A stretch of DNA of 64,000 bases from Chromohalobacter canadensis. GTDB lineage: Bacteria > Pseudomonadota > Gammaproteobacteria > Pseudomonadales > Halomonadaceae. The notes under the pieces are model-generated. The model worked only from the letters and a program-made list of their open reading frames with translations. It did no database searches and was not told the DNA's origin. Made by a program: the position numbers and the translations under genes. The stretch is from positions 1 to 64,000 of the forward strand of contig NZ_JAJQJH010000009.1 in assembly GCF_029544075.1 (NCBI RefSeq), in the 5' to 3' direction. This document shows positions 25,419 to 35,269 of the stretch, one piece after another (the first letter of the stretch is position 1; each line of letters begins with the position of its first letter).

Positions 25419-26921
25419 TTAGTGGGTGGGCATCGTGAAATGGTTCGTCTCTTCCCGAATCCCGCTCGGCCAACGCTGCGTTATCGTCTTCATGCGCGTA
25501 TAGAAGCGCACCCCGTCGCTGCCATGCATGTGCAGCGGACCGAACAGCGAACGCTTCCAGCCGCCGAAGCTATGGAAGGCCATGGGTACCGGGATCGGCA
25601 CGTTGACGCCGACCATGCCCACTTGGATCTGCTCGCAGTACTGGCGTGCGGCATCGCCATCACGAGTGAATATCGCCGTACCGTTCCCGAACTCGTGAGC
25701 GTTGATCATCGACACGGCTTCGTCGAAGCTGCCTGCGCGGGCGATGGCCAGCACCGGCCCGAAGATCTCCTCGGCATGGATGCGCATGCCCGGCTTGACG
25801 TGATCGAACAGCGTGCCGCCGATGAAGTAACCGTTGCCAGCGCCATCGACGACCGTCTCGCGACCATCGACGACCAGTTCCGCGCCTTCCTCGACGCCAG
25901 TGGCGATATAGTCCTTGACCTTCTCCAGATGATCGCCAGTGATCAGTGGCCCCATGTCATTGTCGGGACCATCGACCAGCCCGGGGCCGACACGCAGGGT
26001 CTCGAGCTTCTCGACCAGCTTGTCACGTAGCCGGCTGGCGGTCTCCTCACCGACCGGCACGGCTACCGAGATCGCCATGCAGCGTTCGCCCGCCGAACCG
26101 TAGGCAGCGCCCATCAGGGCGTCCACAGCCTGGTCAAGATCGGCATCGGGCATGATCACCATGTGATTCTTGGCGCCGCCCAAGGCCTGGACGCGCTTGC
26201 CATGGCTGGAGGCCGTGGCATAGATATATTCGGCGATCGGGGTGGAGCCGACGAAGCTTACCGCCTGCACGTGCTCGTCGGTGAGCAGCACGTCAACGGC
26301 TTCCTTGTCACCATTGACCACGTTGAACACGCCATCGGGTAGGCCGGCCTCGCTGAGCAGCTCGGCCAGGCGCATCGGCGTGGATGGGTCCTTTTCCGAG
26401 GGCTTCATAACGAAGGTATTGCCGCAGGCCAGGGCGATGGGGAACATCCACATCGGCACCATCGCCGGGAAGTTGAACGGCGAGATGCCGGCACACACAC
26501 CCAGCGGCTGCATCATCGAGAAGCTGTCGACGCCGGTACCGACGTTCATGGAATGTTCGCCCTTCTGCAGGTGCGGGATACCGCAGGCAAACTCGACGAC
26601 TTCCAGGCCGCGAGTCAGCTCGCCCTTGGCATCGGAGAACACCTTGCCGTGCTCGCTGGAAATCAGGCGTGCGATCTCGTCGGCGTGCTGTTCGACCAGC
26701 GCCTTGAACTTGAAAAGAATACGCGCGCGCTTAAGGGCGGACATCTTCGACCACGTGGCGAAGGCCTGGTCGGCGCTGGCAATGGCCTCGCGGGTCTCGT
26801 CGGCGGAGGCCAGGGCAACCTGGGCGCTCTGCTCGCCGGTGGCGGGGTTGTAGACCGGGGCGAAGCGTTCGCTGTGGCCGGCCACGGTCGTGCCGTTGAG
26901 ATAGTGGTGTATCTGGTTCAT
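25419..26921 (-). CDS. iolA: Methylmalonate/malonate-semialdehyde dehydrogenase (CoA-acylating)
   Basis: 500 residues, full-length aldehyde dehydrogenase. The catalytic cysteine is in [11 protein letters not shown] (about residue 285), with the MmsA/IolA-type context [19 protein letters not shown]-like loop near 145 (here [15 protein letters not shown]) and the C-terminal [11 protein letters not shown]. It converts malonate semialdehyde to acetyl-CoA (or methylmalonate semialdehyde to propionyl-CoA), the last step of inositol breakdown. It is transcribed after iolE with a 23-base gap, and the tautomerase follows 250 bases on. The gap 25167-25418 holds no visible gene. Confidence 0.92.
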   Translation of the reverse strand: MNQIHHYLNGTTVAGHSERFAPVYNPATGEQSAQVALASADETREAIASADQAFATWSKMSALKRARILFKFKALVEQHADEIARLISSEHGKVFSDAKGELTRGLEVVEFACGIPHLQKGEHSMNVGTGVDSFSMMQPLGVCAGISPFNFPAMVPMWMFPIALACGNTFVMKPSEKDPSTPMRLAELLSEAGLPDGVFNVVNGDKEAVDVLLTDEHVQAVSFVGSTPIAEYIYATASSHGKRVQALGGAKNHMVIMPDADLDQAVDALMGAAYGSAGERCMAISVAVPVGEETASRLRDKLVEKLETLRVGPGLVDGPDNDMGPLITGDHLEKVKDYIATGVEEGAELVVDGRETVVDGAGNGYFIGGTLFDHVKPGMRIHAEEIFGPVLAIARAGSFDEAVSMINAHEFGNGTAIFTRDGDAARQYCEQIQVGMVGVNVPIPVPMAFHSFGGWKRSLFGPLHMHGSDGVRFYTRMKTITQRWPSGIREETNHFTMPTH

Positions 26922-26944
26922 GTGATAGCCCTTTGACTCGTCAG

Positions 26945-27844
26945 TTACTTCGCGATGGTGAAGCCCGCCTGCTCGGCCAGCAAACGCAGGTTGTCATGTC
27001 CCATGCGGGCATAGGTGAGGGGGTGAGCAACCTGCGGGTCCTGCTCGGCCTCGACGACCAGCCAGCCCTCGTAGCCCGCTTCGCTGAGGTGCTGGAGCGT
27101 GGGTAGGAAGTCCACATTGCCGTCGCCGGGAACGGTGAACAGCCCATCGAGTACCCCGTTGAGGAAGCTCTTGTCGCGATTGCGCACATCATCGAGGACC
27201 GGGAAGCGGATGTCCTTGCAGTGCACGTGCTTGATGCGTGAGGTGTAACGCTTGGCAATAGCTAGCGGGTCGCCGCCGGCACCCACCAGATGGCCCAGGT
27301 CGAGTAGCAGGCCCACCGAGTCGCGAGTATTGTCCATCAGACGTTCCACATCGGCCTGGCTTTCCACCACCGTGCCGAGATGGTGGTGGTAGGCCATGTG
27401 CACGCCCTGTTCCTTGAGGTAGTCACCGACAATATCGAGCCCCTCGGTGAGACGCTGCCATTCGGCATCGCTGAGGTGCGGGCGCTGCGACAGCGGGTGT
27501 GACTGGTTGCCGTGCACGCAGTGGGTCACCTCGCAGAACACCATGACCTTGGCGCCGCACTCCTTGAGCAGCGTCAGGTGGTCCTTGATCGCCTCGATCT
27601 CCTCCTCGGGGCTGCGCTCCAGCAATTGGCTGGAGTACCAGCCGGAGACCAGCGACAGATCATGGTCGCCGAGGATCTTCGACAGAGTCTCGGGGGTGCG
27701 CGGGAACTTGTGGCCCAGCTCGAAGCCGCTGAAACCGGCCTCGCGTCCCTCGGACAGGCAGACCTCAAGTGGCGTGTCACCCCCCAGGCTGGGTAGGTCG
27801 TCGTTGGTCCAGGTGAGGGGATTGATACCTAGTCTTACGCTCAT
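26945..27844 (-). CDS. iolE: Inosose dehydratase
   Basis: 299 residues, TIM-barrel of the AP-endonuclease-2/xylose-isomerase type. The start [18 protein letters not shown] and the segments [18 protein letters not shown] and [11 protein letters not shown] are typical of IolE. It dehydrates scyllo-inosose to trihydroxycyclohexane-dione. The ATG at 27844 gives the family length; the reading frame remains open far upstream into iolD, which is only a shadow. It stands 52 bases after iolD in the same operon. Confidence 0.92.
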   Translation of the reverse strand: MSVRLGINPLTWTNDDLPSLGGDTPLEVCLSEGREAGFSGFELGHKFPRTPETLSKILGDHDLSLVSGWYSSQLLERSPEEEIEAIKDHLTLLKECGAKVMVFCEVTHCVHGNQSHPLSQRPHLSDAEWQRLTEGLDIVGDYLKEQGVHMAYHHHLGTVVESQADVERLMDNTRDSVGLLLDLGHLVGAGGDPLAIAKRYTSRIKHVHCKDIRFPVLDDVRNRDKSFLNGVLDGLFTVPGDGNVDFLPTLQHLSEAGYEGWLVVEAEQDPQVAHPLTYARMGHDNLRLLAEQAGFTIAK

Positions 27845-27896
27845 GGCGAACTCCCGAAAAAGGCTGTTGTTGGTGATTCGATCATTGAGAGAGCCG

Positions 27897-29747
27897 TTAC
27901 ATGTTCTGCCACTGGCGGGCCTTGTAGGATTCGTAGCGCCGGCGCGCTTCCTCGACTTCAGAGCGTTCGGAGACCTCGGCCACCGCCACATCCCACCAGG
28001 AGCCGCCCTCATCAGTGCCCACCAGCGGATCGGTGTCCAGGCTGATGACGTAGCTGACCGGTGACGCCTTGGCCCGCTCGAGAGCCGCTTCCAGTTCCTG
28101 GATGTTGCCGACATGCTCGGCGCGTGCACCAAGTGCGATGGCGTGGGCGGCGAAATTGGTCTTCGGTGCGCCATCCTCGACGCTGAGGCAATCATCGAGC
28201 AGGTTGTTGAAGCCGGGACCGCCACAGAACTGCTGCAGGCGATGGATGCAGCCATAGCCACGATTGTCGAGCACCACGGCAATGATCTTGTGGCCCAGCA
28301 TCAACGAGGTGGCGATCTCCGAGTTGAGCATCAGGTAGGAACCGTCGCCGACCATCACGAACACTTCCGAGTCGGGCTTGGCCATTTTGGTGCCCAGGCC
28401 ACCGGCTAGTTCGTAGCCCATGCACGAATAGCCATACTCCATGTGGTAGCCACGTGCATAACGAGTCCGCCACAGCTTCTGCAGCTCGCCGGGCAGCCCA
28501 CCGGCGGCACACACCACGATGTCACGCTCGCCGGCGGCACGGTTGACGGCGCCCACCACCTCGGCATCGGTGGGTAGGTCGGTGCCGCGGTCGGTGGTGG
28601 CAATGTCGACGGCCTTGTTCCACTCGCTGCGCAGCTTGGCGGCACGTTCGATCCATTCACCGTCGGGTTGCCAGCCAGCCAGGCCATCGGTGAGTTCGGG
28701 GAGGGTCAGGCGGGCGTCTCCAACCAGGGGCTGAGCCTTGTGCTTGACGGCATCGAACGAGGCAACGTTGAGACACAACAGCTTGGCCTCGGGATTGATC
28801 ATCGCCCGCGATCCGGACGCGAAGTCGCCCAGGCGCGTACCCACGGCGATGATCAGGTCGGCCTCGGCGGCCAGGGTGTTGGTGGACGACGCGCCGGTGA
28901 CGCCGATGGTGCCCATGTTCTGCTCGTGATCCCAGGGCAGGGCACCCTTGCCGGCCTGGGTCTCGCCCACCGGTAGGTGATAGGCGGATACCAGCGCGTC
29001 GAGTGCTTCGCGGGCATCGGCGTAATGCACACCGCCACCGGCGATGACCAAGGGCTTGCTGGCCTGCTTGATCAGCTCGATGGCGCGGGCCAGCTCGTCG
29101 CGGTCGGCCGCCTGGCGGCGTGGGCGATGGATCTTCTCGTCGAAGAAATGCACCGGATAGTCGAAGGCCATCGTCTGTACGTCCTGAGGCATGGCCAGGG
29201 TGACGGGGCCGCACTCCACCGGGTCGGTCAGAACACGGATCGCCTGGGGCAGCGAGGTGAGTAGCTGCTCGGGGCGGGTGATGCGATCGAAGAAACGGCT
29301 GACCGGCTTGAAACAATCGTTGGTGGTCAGCGTATGATCGTGAAAGTTCTCGATCTGTTGCAGGACCGGGTCCGGCATGCGTGTGGCGAAGGTATCCCCG
29401 GGCAGGAATAGCACCGGCAGTCGGTTGACGTGCGCTACCGCGGCGGCAGTGACCATGTTGGTCGAGCCGGGACCGGCGGAGGCGGTGCAGGCCATCATCT
29501 GACGACGGTCGAGCGTCTTGGTATAGGCGATGGCGGCATGCGCCATGCCTTGCTCGTTATGGGCGCGGTAGGTCGGCAACTGGTCGCGGGCGTGATAGAG
29601 CGCCTCGCCCAGCCCAGCAACGTTGCCGTGACCGAAGATCGCCCAGCAACCCGCGAACAGTGGCTTGATCTCGCCATCGATTTCGACTTTCTGGGCCGTC
29701 AGGTAACGGATGACGGCCTGGGCCATGGTCAGGCGAACGGTATTCAT
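27897..29747 (-). CDS. iolD: 3D-(3,5/4)-trihydroxycyclohexane-1,2-dione hydrolase
   Basis: 616 residues, thiamine-diphosphate enzyme. The ThDP glutamate is in YRAHNEQGMAHAA (about residue 65), and the ThDP/Mg motif is MVGDGSYLMLNSEIAT with the asparagine in VVLDNRGYGCIH. It opens the ring of the diketone to 5-deoxyglucuronate. The ATG at 29747 overlaps the stop of iolC by 4 bases and is preceded by AGGAAG; the 16-residue longer frame is not needed. Second step after iolE. Confidence 0.94.
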   Translation of the reverse strand: MNTVRLTMAQAVIRYLTAQKVEIDGEIKPLFAGCWAIFGHGNVAGLGEALYHARDQLPTYRAHNEQGMAHAAIAYTKTLDRRQMMACTASAGPGSTNMVTAAAVAHVNRLPVLFLPGDTFATRMPDPVLQQIENFHDHTLTTNDCFKPVSRFFDRITRPEQLLTSLPQAIRVLTDPVECGPVTLAMPQDVQTMAFDYPVHFFDEKIHRPRRQAADRDELARAIELIKQASKPLVIAGGGVHYADAREALDALVSAYHLPVGETQAGKGALPWDHEQNMGTIGVTGASSTNTLAAEADLIIAVGTRLGDFASGSRAMINPEAKLLCLNVASFDAVKHKAQPLVGDARLTLPELTDGLAGWQPDGEWIERAAKLRSEWNKAVDIATTDRGTDLPTDAEVVGAVNRAAGERDIVVCAAGGLPGELQKLWRTRYARGYHMEYGYSCMGYELAGGLGTKMAKPDSEVFVMVGDGSYLMLNSEIATSLMLGHKIIAVVLDNRGYGCIHRLQQFCGGPGFNNLLDDCLSVEDGAPKTNFAAHAIALGARAEHVGNIQELEAALERAKASPVSYVISLDTDPLVGTDEGGSWWDVAVAEVSERSEVEEARRRYESYKARQWQNM

Positions 29748-31684
29748 GACAGGACTTCCTCTGCATTGGGCTGGGTAGAACGCAGCCGCTGCCATTCCTG
29801 GATCAGCTCGGCATAATTGCTGGCGACCCTATCGATGAGCTGGTTGTTGTCGAGGTTGCCGGCCAGCCAGTCGCGGCTGGGCGCAGCGAACAAGGTGCGG
29901 CCCACGGTGAATCCCTTGCACCGGGCGTGGCGCGCTGCCGCGGCGAAACCGCGCTTCATGTCCTCCATGGGGGCGTCCAATCCCAGCAACACCACACCTC
30001 GACAATGCGGGTCCTGTTCGTCAATGGCTTGGCTCACCGACTGCCAGCCCTCATCGGTAAGCGTCGGCAGCTTCCACCAGTCGGGGCGGATGCCCAGGTT
30101 GTAGAGCCGCGTCAGCGAACGGGCCAGGGTCTGGTCGTCGACCTCGGCCTGGTTGGGCGGAATCACCTCGATCAGCAGCTCCAGGTGGTTGGCACAGGCG
30201 GCCTGGTAAAGCTGGCGCAGACGGGCTTCCTGCTCGAGGCGCAGGGCCAGCGGGTCGTCCGGGTGGTAGAACACCAGGCACTTGATGATATGTTCGGTCG
30301 GCCAATGGCGGAATTCGCTGCCCAAGTCATCACCGTGCTGGAAACGCAGCGGACGCGAGCTGGGCAGCTCGACCGGACGGCCTATCCACCAATGCTTACC
30401 GGTGGCATCGTTGAGCGCGTCCTGACCGAACACGTCATCGACCAGGATGGCCGGGCTTTCCAGGCCGGTACGCCGTGCGCCTTCCTCGGCGGCTTTCACC
30501 AGCAACTGCTTGAGCTGGGGGATGTGGGCCGGGTCGGCCTTGACCTCGCGGGCCATATCGGTGAGCTGACGACGATGGTCGAAGGCCAGCCCGCAGACCT
30601 GGGGCCAGTCGGCAGGAGCGCGTGTGGTGACACGATGCAGATGATTGAGCCGCTCGTCCCGGTCGGGGCGCTTTACTGAGGCGCGGCGGTCCAGGTAGTC
30701 GAACAGTTCTTCCTCGGTGGGCATGGCCGGTGCACAGCCGTGGCGTGATACGACCAGCGCGCCGCAGGCGTTGGCGTAGGCAGCGCTGGTGGCCCAAGCC
30801 TCGCCGCGCAGCCAGCCACGCAGCAGGCCGCTCATGAAGGCATCGCCGGCGCCCAGCACGTTTAGTACCTCAACCTTGACGCCCTCGACCAGAATGCCGT
30901 CCTCGATGCGATCTGGGATCGTGCCCTCGAATACTACGCAACCCAGCGCGCCGAGCTTGCAGACCAGTGTGGCATCGCTGATTTTGCGCACATTGCGCAG
31001 CGCTTCGAGCGTGTCGATGCTCCCGCCGGCGATATGGAATTCCTCTTCGGTGCCGACGATCAGGTCGAAATCGCCGAGCCAGCGCTGCAGGTGACGGGTG
31101 ACCTGGTCATCGGCAATGAAGCGGGTCTCGCCATCGCCGGGGTTGGTCAGTCCCCACAGCACCGGACGGTAGTCGATATCCAGCACCCGCTTCGTGTCTT
31201 GCTGCGCCGCGGCGTCGAGTGCCTTGCGGCAAGCGCTCTGGGTGGTTTCGGTGGACAGGTGGGTGCCGGTGATGGCCAGGGCCTGTGCCCGGGCGATGAA
31301 GTCGGGGTCGATGGCATCGGCATCAATGGCCATGTCGGCACAGTCGCGGCGGTAGAACAGCAGGGGAAAACTGTCGCGGTCCTTGAGTGCCAGAAGTACC
31401 AGGCCGGTATGCCGCTCCGGATCGGTCTGCAGGGCGCTGGTATCCACACCGGCTCGTTCGAGTTCCTCGCGCACGAAGTTGCCCATCTGCTCGTTGCCGA
31501 CGCGCGACAGCATGGCTGACTTGAGCCCCAGACGGGCGGTGCCGTAGGCCATGTTGCCGGAACTGCCGCCCAGGTACTTGGCGAAGCTGGAGACATCTTC
31601 CAGACGGCTGCCGATCTGTTCGGAGTAGAGGTCGACGGCGACCCTGCCCAGGCAAATCAGGTCCAATGACTTGGTCTTGTTCAT
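29744..31684 (-). CDS. iolC: 5-dehydro-2-deoxygluconokinase fused to DUF2090 aldolase domain
   Basis: 646 residues in two domains. Residues about 1-330 are a PfkB/ribokinase-type kinase (LGGSSGNMAYGTARLG near the N-terminus; the catalytic VLNVLGAGDAFMSGLLRGW near 285). Residues about 340-640 are DUF2090, related to 2-deoxy-5-keto-gluconate-6-phosphate aldolase. The fusion covers two consecutive steps, so the absence of a separate iolJ is explained. Its stop overlaps iolD by ATGA. A regulator palindrome lies about 150 bases upstream. Confidence 0.92.
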   Translation of the reverse strand: MNKTKSLDLICLGRVAVDLYSEQIGSRLEDVSSFAKYLGGSSGNMAYGTARLGLKSAMLSRVGNEQMGNFVREELERAGVDTSALQTDPERHTGLVLLALKDRDSFPLLFYRRDCADMAIDADAIDPDFIARAQALAITGTHLSTETTQSACRKALDAAAQQDTKRVLDIDYRPVLWGLTNPGDGETRFIADDQVTRHLQRWLGDFDLIVGTEEEFHIAGGSIDTLEALRNVRKISDATLVCKLGALGCVVFEGTIPDRIEDGILVEGVKVEVLNVLGAGDAFMSGLLRGWLRGEAWATSAAYANACGALVVSRHGCAPAMPTEEELFDYLDRRASVKRPDRDERLNHLHRVTTRAPADWPQVCGLAFDHRRQLTDMAREVKADPAHIPQLKQLLVKAAEEGARRTGLESPAILVDDVFGQDALNDATGKHWWIGRPVELPSSRPLRFQHGDDLGSEFRHWPTEHIIKCLVFYHPDDPLALRLEQEARLRQLYQAACANHLELLIEVIPPNQAEVDDQTLARSLTRLYNLGIRPDWWKLPTLTDEGWQSVSQAIDEQDPHCRGVVLLGLDAPMEDMKRGFAAAARHARCKGFTVGRTLFAAPSRDWLAGNLDNNQLIDRVASNYAELIQEWQRLRSTQPNAEEVLS

Positions 31685-31799
31685 AGTGTTTTCCTACGTT
31701 AGGCCGTCACCGTGTGCCTGTGCGGACGTTCACGTTGATATCAGGTACTACCGGCCAGTGAGGGTGTAGTCACGTCAATCGAGTCGTTATAAAAAATAT

Positions 31800-31842
31800 A
31801 GAATTTTAATTTCAATATTTCAATTTACGGAATAAAAATTCT
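31800..31842. promoter_or_regulatory. iol operator upstream of iolC
   Basis: GGAAT-AAAA-ATTCT at 31829-31842 matches the palindrome seen upstream of the permease, iolI and the RpiR gene. A weaker AGAAT-TTTA-ATTTC lies at 31800-31813 in the same AT-rich patch. It is well placed to control iolC-iolD-iolE-iolA. Confidence 0.65.
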
Positions 31843-31962
31843 TTTTATGCTCCGAGCGTCGCCCTCAAGGCCATAGGCGGCGGCCTTTCATGCACTGCGT
31901 GGCAAAACCGTAACGGAAGCCATGGCATGCCTTTTCACGGCATCCTTGCCTCGTACTGGCCC

Positions 31963-32000
31963 GGCCTGCCCCGTTCTGCCAGTGGCGGGACGGGCAGGCC
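31963..32000. terminator. Hairpin after iolG
   Basis: Long stem GGCCTGCCC/GGGCAGGCC, extended by further partial pairing, 17 bases after the stop of leftward iolG. There is no clear T-run. It probably separates the iolI-H-G unit from iolC-D-E-A. Apart from this hairpin and the operator I see nothing in 31685-32016. Confidence 0.55.
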
Positions 32001-32016
32001 TCTTTCTGGAACCGGA

Positions 32017-33027
32017 TCAGGCGTAGAAGGCGGGGCGCTCGGGCATCTCGATTCTTTCGATCTGTCTGCTCTCCTGCGCCCTGACGCAGGCATCGCTGGC
32101 AATGGCTGCCGCGTAGCCATCCCATGACGACGGGCCGCCAACCGTGCCGCTGGCGGCACCATCGATGAAGGCCTGAAGTTCGACGTCGAAGGCTTCGCCG
32201 AAACGTTTCTTCCAGTCCTGCAGGACTTCGTTGGAGCGCTGTCCGGCCTGGCGGAAAGTCAGGCTCTGCGGCTCGGGCAGGTGGGCAATGCCCTCTTCGC
32301 CGATCACGTCGCACTGGATGTCATAGCCATACTGGCAGTTGACGAAGACTTCGACGTCGATGCGCACGCCCTGGGTGGTCTCGAGCAGTACGATCTGTGG
32401 ATCCTCGACCTTGCTATGGGCGTGGCGAGTCTTGCGCGGGAAGACGACCTGGGCGGTAGAGTAGTCGTCGTCGAGCAGCCAGCGGAAGGTGTCCAGCTCA
32501 TGGATCAGGGTGTCGTGAATCGCCATGGGCGTGACGTAGCGCTCTGGGACCGTCGGGTTGCGGTGGGCTGCGTGAATCATCAATGGCTCGCCGAGGCGAT
32601 TGGCGTCGATGGCCTCCTTCATCAGCTGGTAGCCGCTGTCGTAGCGACGCATGAAGCCAACCTGGACCCGGCGCTTTCCTGCATCGATCTCGGCATCGAT
32701 GATATTGCGGCAGCCTTGCGCGGTGGTGGCCAGTGGCTTTTCGCAGAATACGTACTTGCCGGCTTGGATGGCGGCGAGTACATATTCTTCGTGAGTGCCG
32801 CCCCAGGACGTCACCATGACGGCATCGACGTCGTCAGCCTGGATCAGCTCCAGGCCGCTATCATAGACCTTGGCGTCCAGGCCGAGGCGGTCGACGACCG
32901 CGCGCGCCTGATCGGCATTGACGTCGCTGACGGCAACGATGCGCCCGCCGGTGAGGGAGTGGGTGATGCGCCGCGCATGCTCTTCGCCGATCATGCCGGT
33001 ACCGATGATGCCGATTCTGACAGTCAT
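32017..33027 (-). CDS. iolG: Inositol 2-dehydrogenase
   Basis: 336 residues of the Gfo/Idh/MocA family. The Rossmann motif is [19 protein letters not shown], the EKP signature is VFCEKPLAT (about residue 95), and the C-terminal active-site region is [18 protein letters not shown] with catalytic Asp/His. It oxidises myo-inositol to 2-keto-myo-inositol (inosose) with NAD. It follows the IolH-like gene by 12 bases with GAGG before the ATG. Confidence 0.92.
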   Translation of the reverse strand: MTVRIGIIGTGMIGEEHARRITHSLTGGRIVAVSDVNADQARAVVDRLGLDAKVYDSGLELIQADDVDAVMVTSWGGTHEEYVLAAIQAGKYVFCEKPLATTAQGCRNIIDAEIDAGKRRVQVGFMRRYDSGYQLMKEAIDANRLGEPLMIHAAHRNPTVPERYVTPMAIHDTLIHELDTFRWLLDDDYSTAQVVFPRKTRHAHSKVEDPQIVLLETTQGVRIDVEVFVNCQYGYDIQCDVIGEEGIAHLPEPQSLTFRQAGQRSNEVLQDWKKRFGEAFDVELQAFIDGAASGTVGGPSSWDGYAAAIASDACVRAQESRQIERIEMPERPAFYA

Positions 33028-33039
33028 GATGATTCCTCG

Positions 33040-33942
33040 TTATTTCCAGTATTTGTCCACGTAGCGCTGGATTTCCTCGCGCATGAAGCGCGAGGACTGC
33101 TCGGCACGTTCCTCCCAGGCGAAGACGCAGGCGGTCATGATGCCGTCGAAGCCGACATCGGCGAGCGTCTTGAAGAACAGGTCCCAGTCCACTTCGCCTT
33201 CACCGATATTGAGATGCTGATGAACGCGGGCGGTGGAACCCGGTGGGTTGATGATGTAGCGCAGCCCCGAGGAGGCCTTGTGATTGAAGGTATCGGCGAC
33301 ATGCACATGGGCCAGTACCGGGGCACAATCGCGGATCATTTGTTCCATGTCGTCGCCGAAATGGAAGGTGTGCGGCGCGCAATAGAGGAACTTGACGTTG
33401 TTAGAATTGACAGTGCGGATCATGTCCACGGCTGGGTGCAGCGTCTCGACGAAATCGTCGGGGTGAGGCTCGATGTTGAGCTGAATCCTTTCGCGTTCAA
33501 GGATCGGTACCAGTTCTTCCATGGAGCGCCACCAGGAGGCCTCGCTCGACTCGGTGGTGGCGCCGCCCTGGCAGCAGCTCGAACAGCTGCCGCGCTCGGG
33601 ATGGGGGCCGCGCCCCATCTCGGAATTCATGGTGTCCACGCCCAGCTCCACGGCAATCTCGATGGCTTTCTTCCAGTACTTCACTGCCGACTGGCGCTCA
33701 TCCTCGTGGGGACTGGCCCAGCGGTACATGGGGAGCAGCGAGGAAAGCTGCACGCCATGGTCTTTGAGCGATTTTTTGAAGGTTTGCAGGCGCTCGGGAT
33801 AGACCCGAGGGTGCACGAACCAGTCGAGAAAATCGGCGCGAGGCGACAGTTCGATGTACTCATAGCCCAGTTCGGCGGCCAGTCGCGGCAGTTCATTGAG
33901 TGGCACGTGGCGGTGCATGAACGGATCCAGGGCGATTTTCAT
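33040..33942 (-). CDS. Sugar-phosphate isomerase/epimerase-like protein (IolH-like)
   Basis: 300 residues, xylose-isomerase-like TIM barrel (MKIALDPFMHRHVPLNELPR at the start; NIEPHPDDFVETLHPAVDM and LAHVHVADTFNH for the metal-binding face). It resembles the IolH-type proteins found in inositol loci of several bacteria, whose exact reaction is not settled. A cysteine/serine-rich stretch (GSCSSCCQGG, about 118-127) is unusual. It lies between iolI and iolG in one operon with AGGAG before the ATG. Confidence 0.75.
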   Translation of the reverse strand: MKIALDPFMHRHVPLNELPRLAAELGYEYIELSPRADFLDWFVHPRVYPERLQTFKKSLKDHGVQLSSLLPMYRWASPHEDERQSAVKYWKKAIEIAVELGVDTMNSEMGRGPHPERGSCSSCCQGGATTESSEASWWRSMEELVPILERERIQLNIEPHPDDFVETLHPAVDMIRTVNSNNVKFLYCAPHTFHFGDDMEQMIRDCAPVLAHVHVADTFNHKASSGLRYIINPPGSTARVHQHLNIGEGEVDWDLFFKTLADVGFDGIMTACVFAWEERAEQSSRFMREEIQRYVDKYWK

Positions 33943-33975
33943 GCGAAGCTCCTGCGTAGATTGGTGTTCGTTTAC

Positions 33976-34803
33976 TCAGGCGGTCAGTTTGCGGCGAATT
34001 TCATCCATGCTGCCCTGAATGGCCGTGAACGGGTCATCCAAGTTGCAGACTGCAGGGGCGAAGGGCTCGAAGGAAATGTACTGGTCGTAGCCTGCCGCGA
34101 GCAGTTGCTGCACCTGTCCGATACTGTCCAGGCGGTCGTGCGGGCCGACCAGCAGGCGATGTTCGTCGAGCATGGAGTCGAAGTTGATCGACTCGTCTTC
34201 GACACCGGAGACATGCACCAGGCCGGTATGCTCGGGAAACACGTCCCGCTCTCCGGCGCCGGCATGGTGGAAGGTGTCATGAACCAGACTGAAACGGTGC
34301 GTCAGGCCAAGATCACGGATAGCCTCGACGGCTTCCTGCTTGGTGCGAAGTGACGAAATCGGGAAGCCCAGGGGCTCGACGAATCCCTGCAGGTCATAGC
34401 GCCCCAGAATGCGGTCCAAGGCGGCCAGCGCGTCCTTGAGTCCAGCGCGTTTTTCATGCTCGGATGCGCCGTGGTCATCATCGACCAAGGGGCAGAGTAC
34501 CAGGCCACGTCCGCCGCAGGCATCGACCAACTGAGCCAGATGCTCGGCCTGCTCGGCACGCTCGTCGTTCCAGATGTTGAATGGATAGAGGGCGTTGATG
34601 CTCAGGATCTCAATGCCTTTCTCTCGTGCCAGCCGCCCGGCCTCCTTGGCCTGGTCAAGTGTCTTGATACTGTTGTTGCCGACATCGTTGCGAAGTTCGA
34701 CTGCGCTTAATCCCAACTGGGCGGCACCTTCAAGTAGCTCACTCACGCTCAGTCGTGGGCAAATCATGTGGTTCAAGGCAAAACGGGGTGCTTGCTGGGC
34801 CAT
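33976..34803 (-). CDS. iolI: Inosose isomerase-like TIM-barrel protein
   Basis: 275 residues, AP-endonuclease-2 fold. ALNHMICPRLSVSEL opens the barrel, and the metal ligands are suggested by FVEPLGFPISS, LVHDTFHHAGAG and FEPFAP. This is the IolI family, which interconverts inosose isomers and so permits use of other inositols. It is the first gene of the leftward iolI-H-G unit, with an RGAAT-N4-ATTCY palindrome 84 bases upstream. Confidence 0.82.
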   Translation of the reverse strand: MAQQAPRFALNHMICPRLSVSELLEGAAQLGLSAVELRNDVGNNSIKTLDQAKEAGRLAREKGIEILSINALYPFNIWNDERAEQAEHLAQLVDACGGRGLVLCPLVDDDHGASEHEKRAGLKDALAALDRILGRYDLQGFVEPLGFPISSLRTKQEAVEAIRDLGLTHRFSLVHDTFHHAGAGERDVFPEHTGLVHVSGVEDESINFDSMLDEHRLLVGPHDRLDSIGQVQQLLAAGYDQYISFEPFAPAVCNLDDPFTAIQGSMDEIRRKLTA

Positions 34804-34886
34804 GGTTGTTTTCTCTCTTGACTGACGAGCTGAAGACGCAGACGCCGGCCTTGCCGACGTTTTGGCCTATCGATTGAGTGGAGATT

Positions 34887-34900
34887 AGAATAGGTATTCC
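34887..34900. promoter_or_regulatory. iol operator upstream of iolI
   Basis: AGAAT-AGGT-ATTCC, same spacing as the other three sites, 84 bases before the leftward iolI start, in the 466-base divergent gap between iolI and the RpiR gene. The rest of the gap (34901-35169) shows no gene. Confidence 0.6.
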
Positions 34901-35169
34901 AGTTATTCAATATTTGGAAAATTTCATCTCGTGTCAGGTGGACAAGCGGGAAATTAGATAAAAACCTTTATATATCAGTGACATGTTAAATCCTTGTGCC
35001 AGTTGTCGCCGTGTTTTCCCGAGCTTGCTCTAGATTTTCTGCGACCAAAGATGTAGGGCAGCCATCGCCAAACGATGCCTTGTCCCAATGCGGATGTCGC
35101 AAGCCAGCGTTGCCCGGATGGGCGTAAATGCTGGGCGAGTCACCTTTCCTGTATTATGAGAATGGTGTG

Positions 35170-35203
35170 TTCTATACTTTGGTATTAATGGAATTTTTAT
35201 TCC
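35170..35203. promoter_or_regulatory. iol operator upstream of the RpiR regulator within a 33-bp repeat
   Basis: The perfect palindrome GGAAT-TTTT-ATTCC (35190-35203) sits inside the second copy of the 33-base element (35170-35202) also found upstream of the permease. It lies 67 bases before the regulator start, which suggests autoregulation. Confidence 0.65.
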
Positions 35204-35269
35204 ATTGCGCCTAGGCTGTCGTTACATCAGGCCAAGTAGCGGCGCAGCGAACTCGGAGAACAGGCATCA

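Noticed and set aside
27845-28282. Upstream extension of iolE to 445 residues
   Set aside because: The added part lies inside iolD in a shadow frame; the ATG at 27844 gives the normal IolE length.
32281-34353. A 690-codon plus-strand frame opposite iolG, the IolH-like gene and iolI
   Set aside because: Antisense shadow; all three minus-strand genes are clear family members with ribosome sites.
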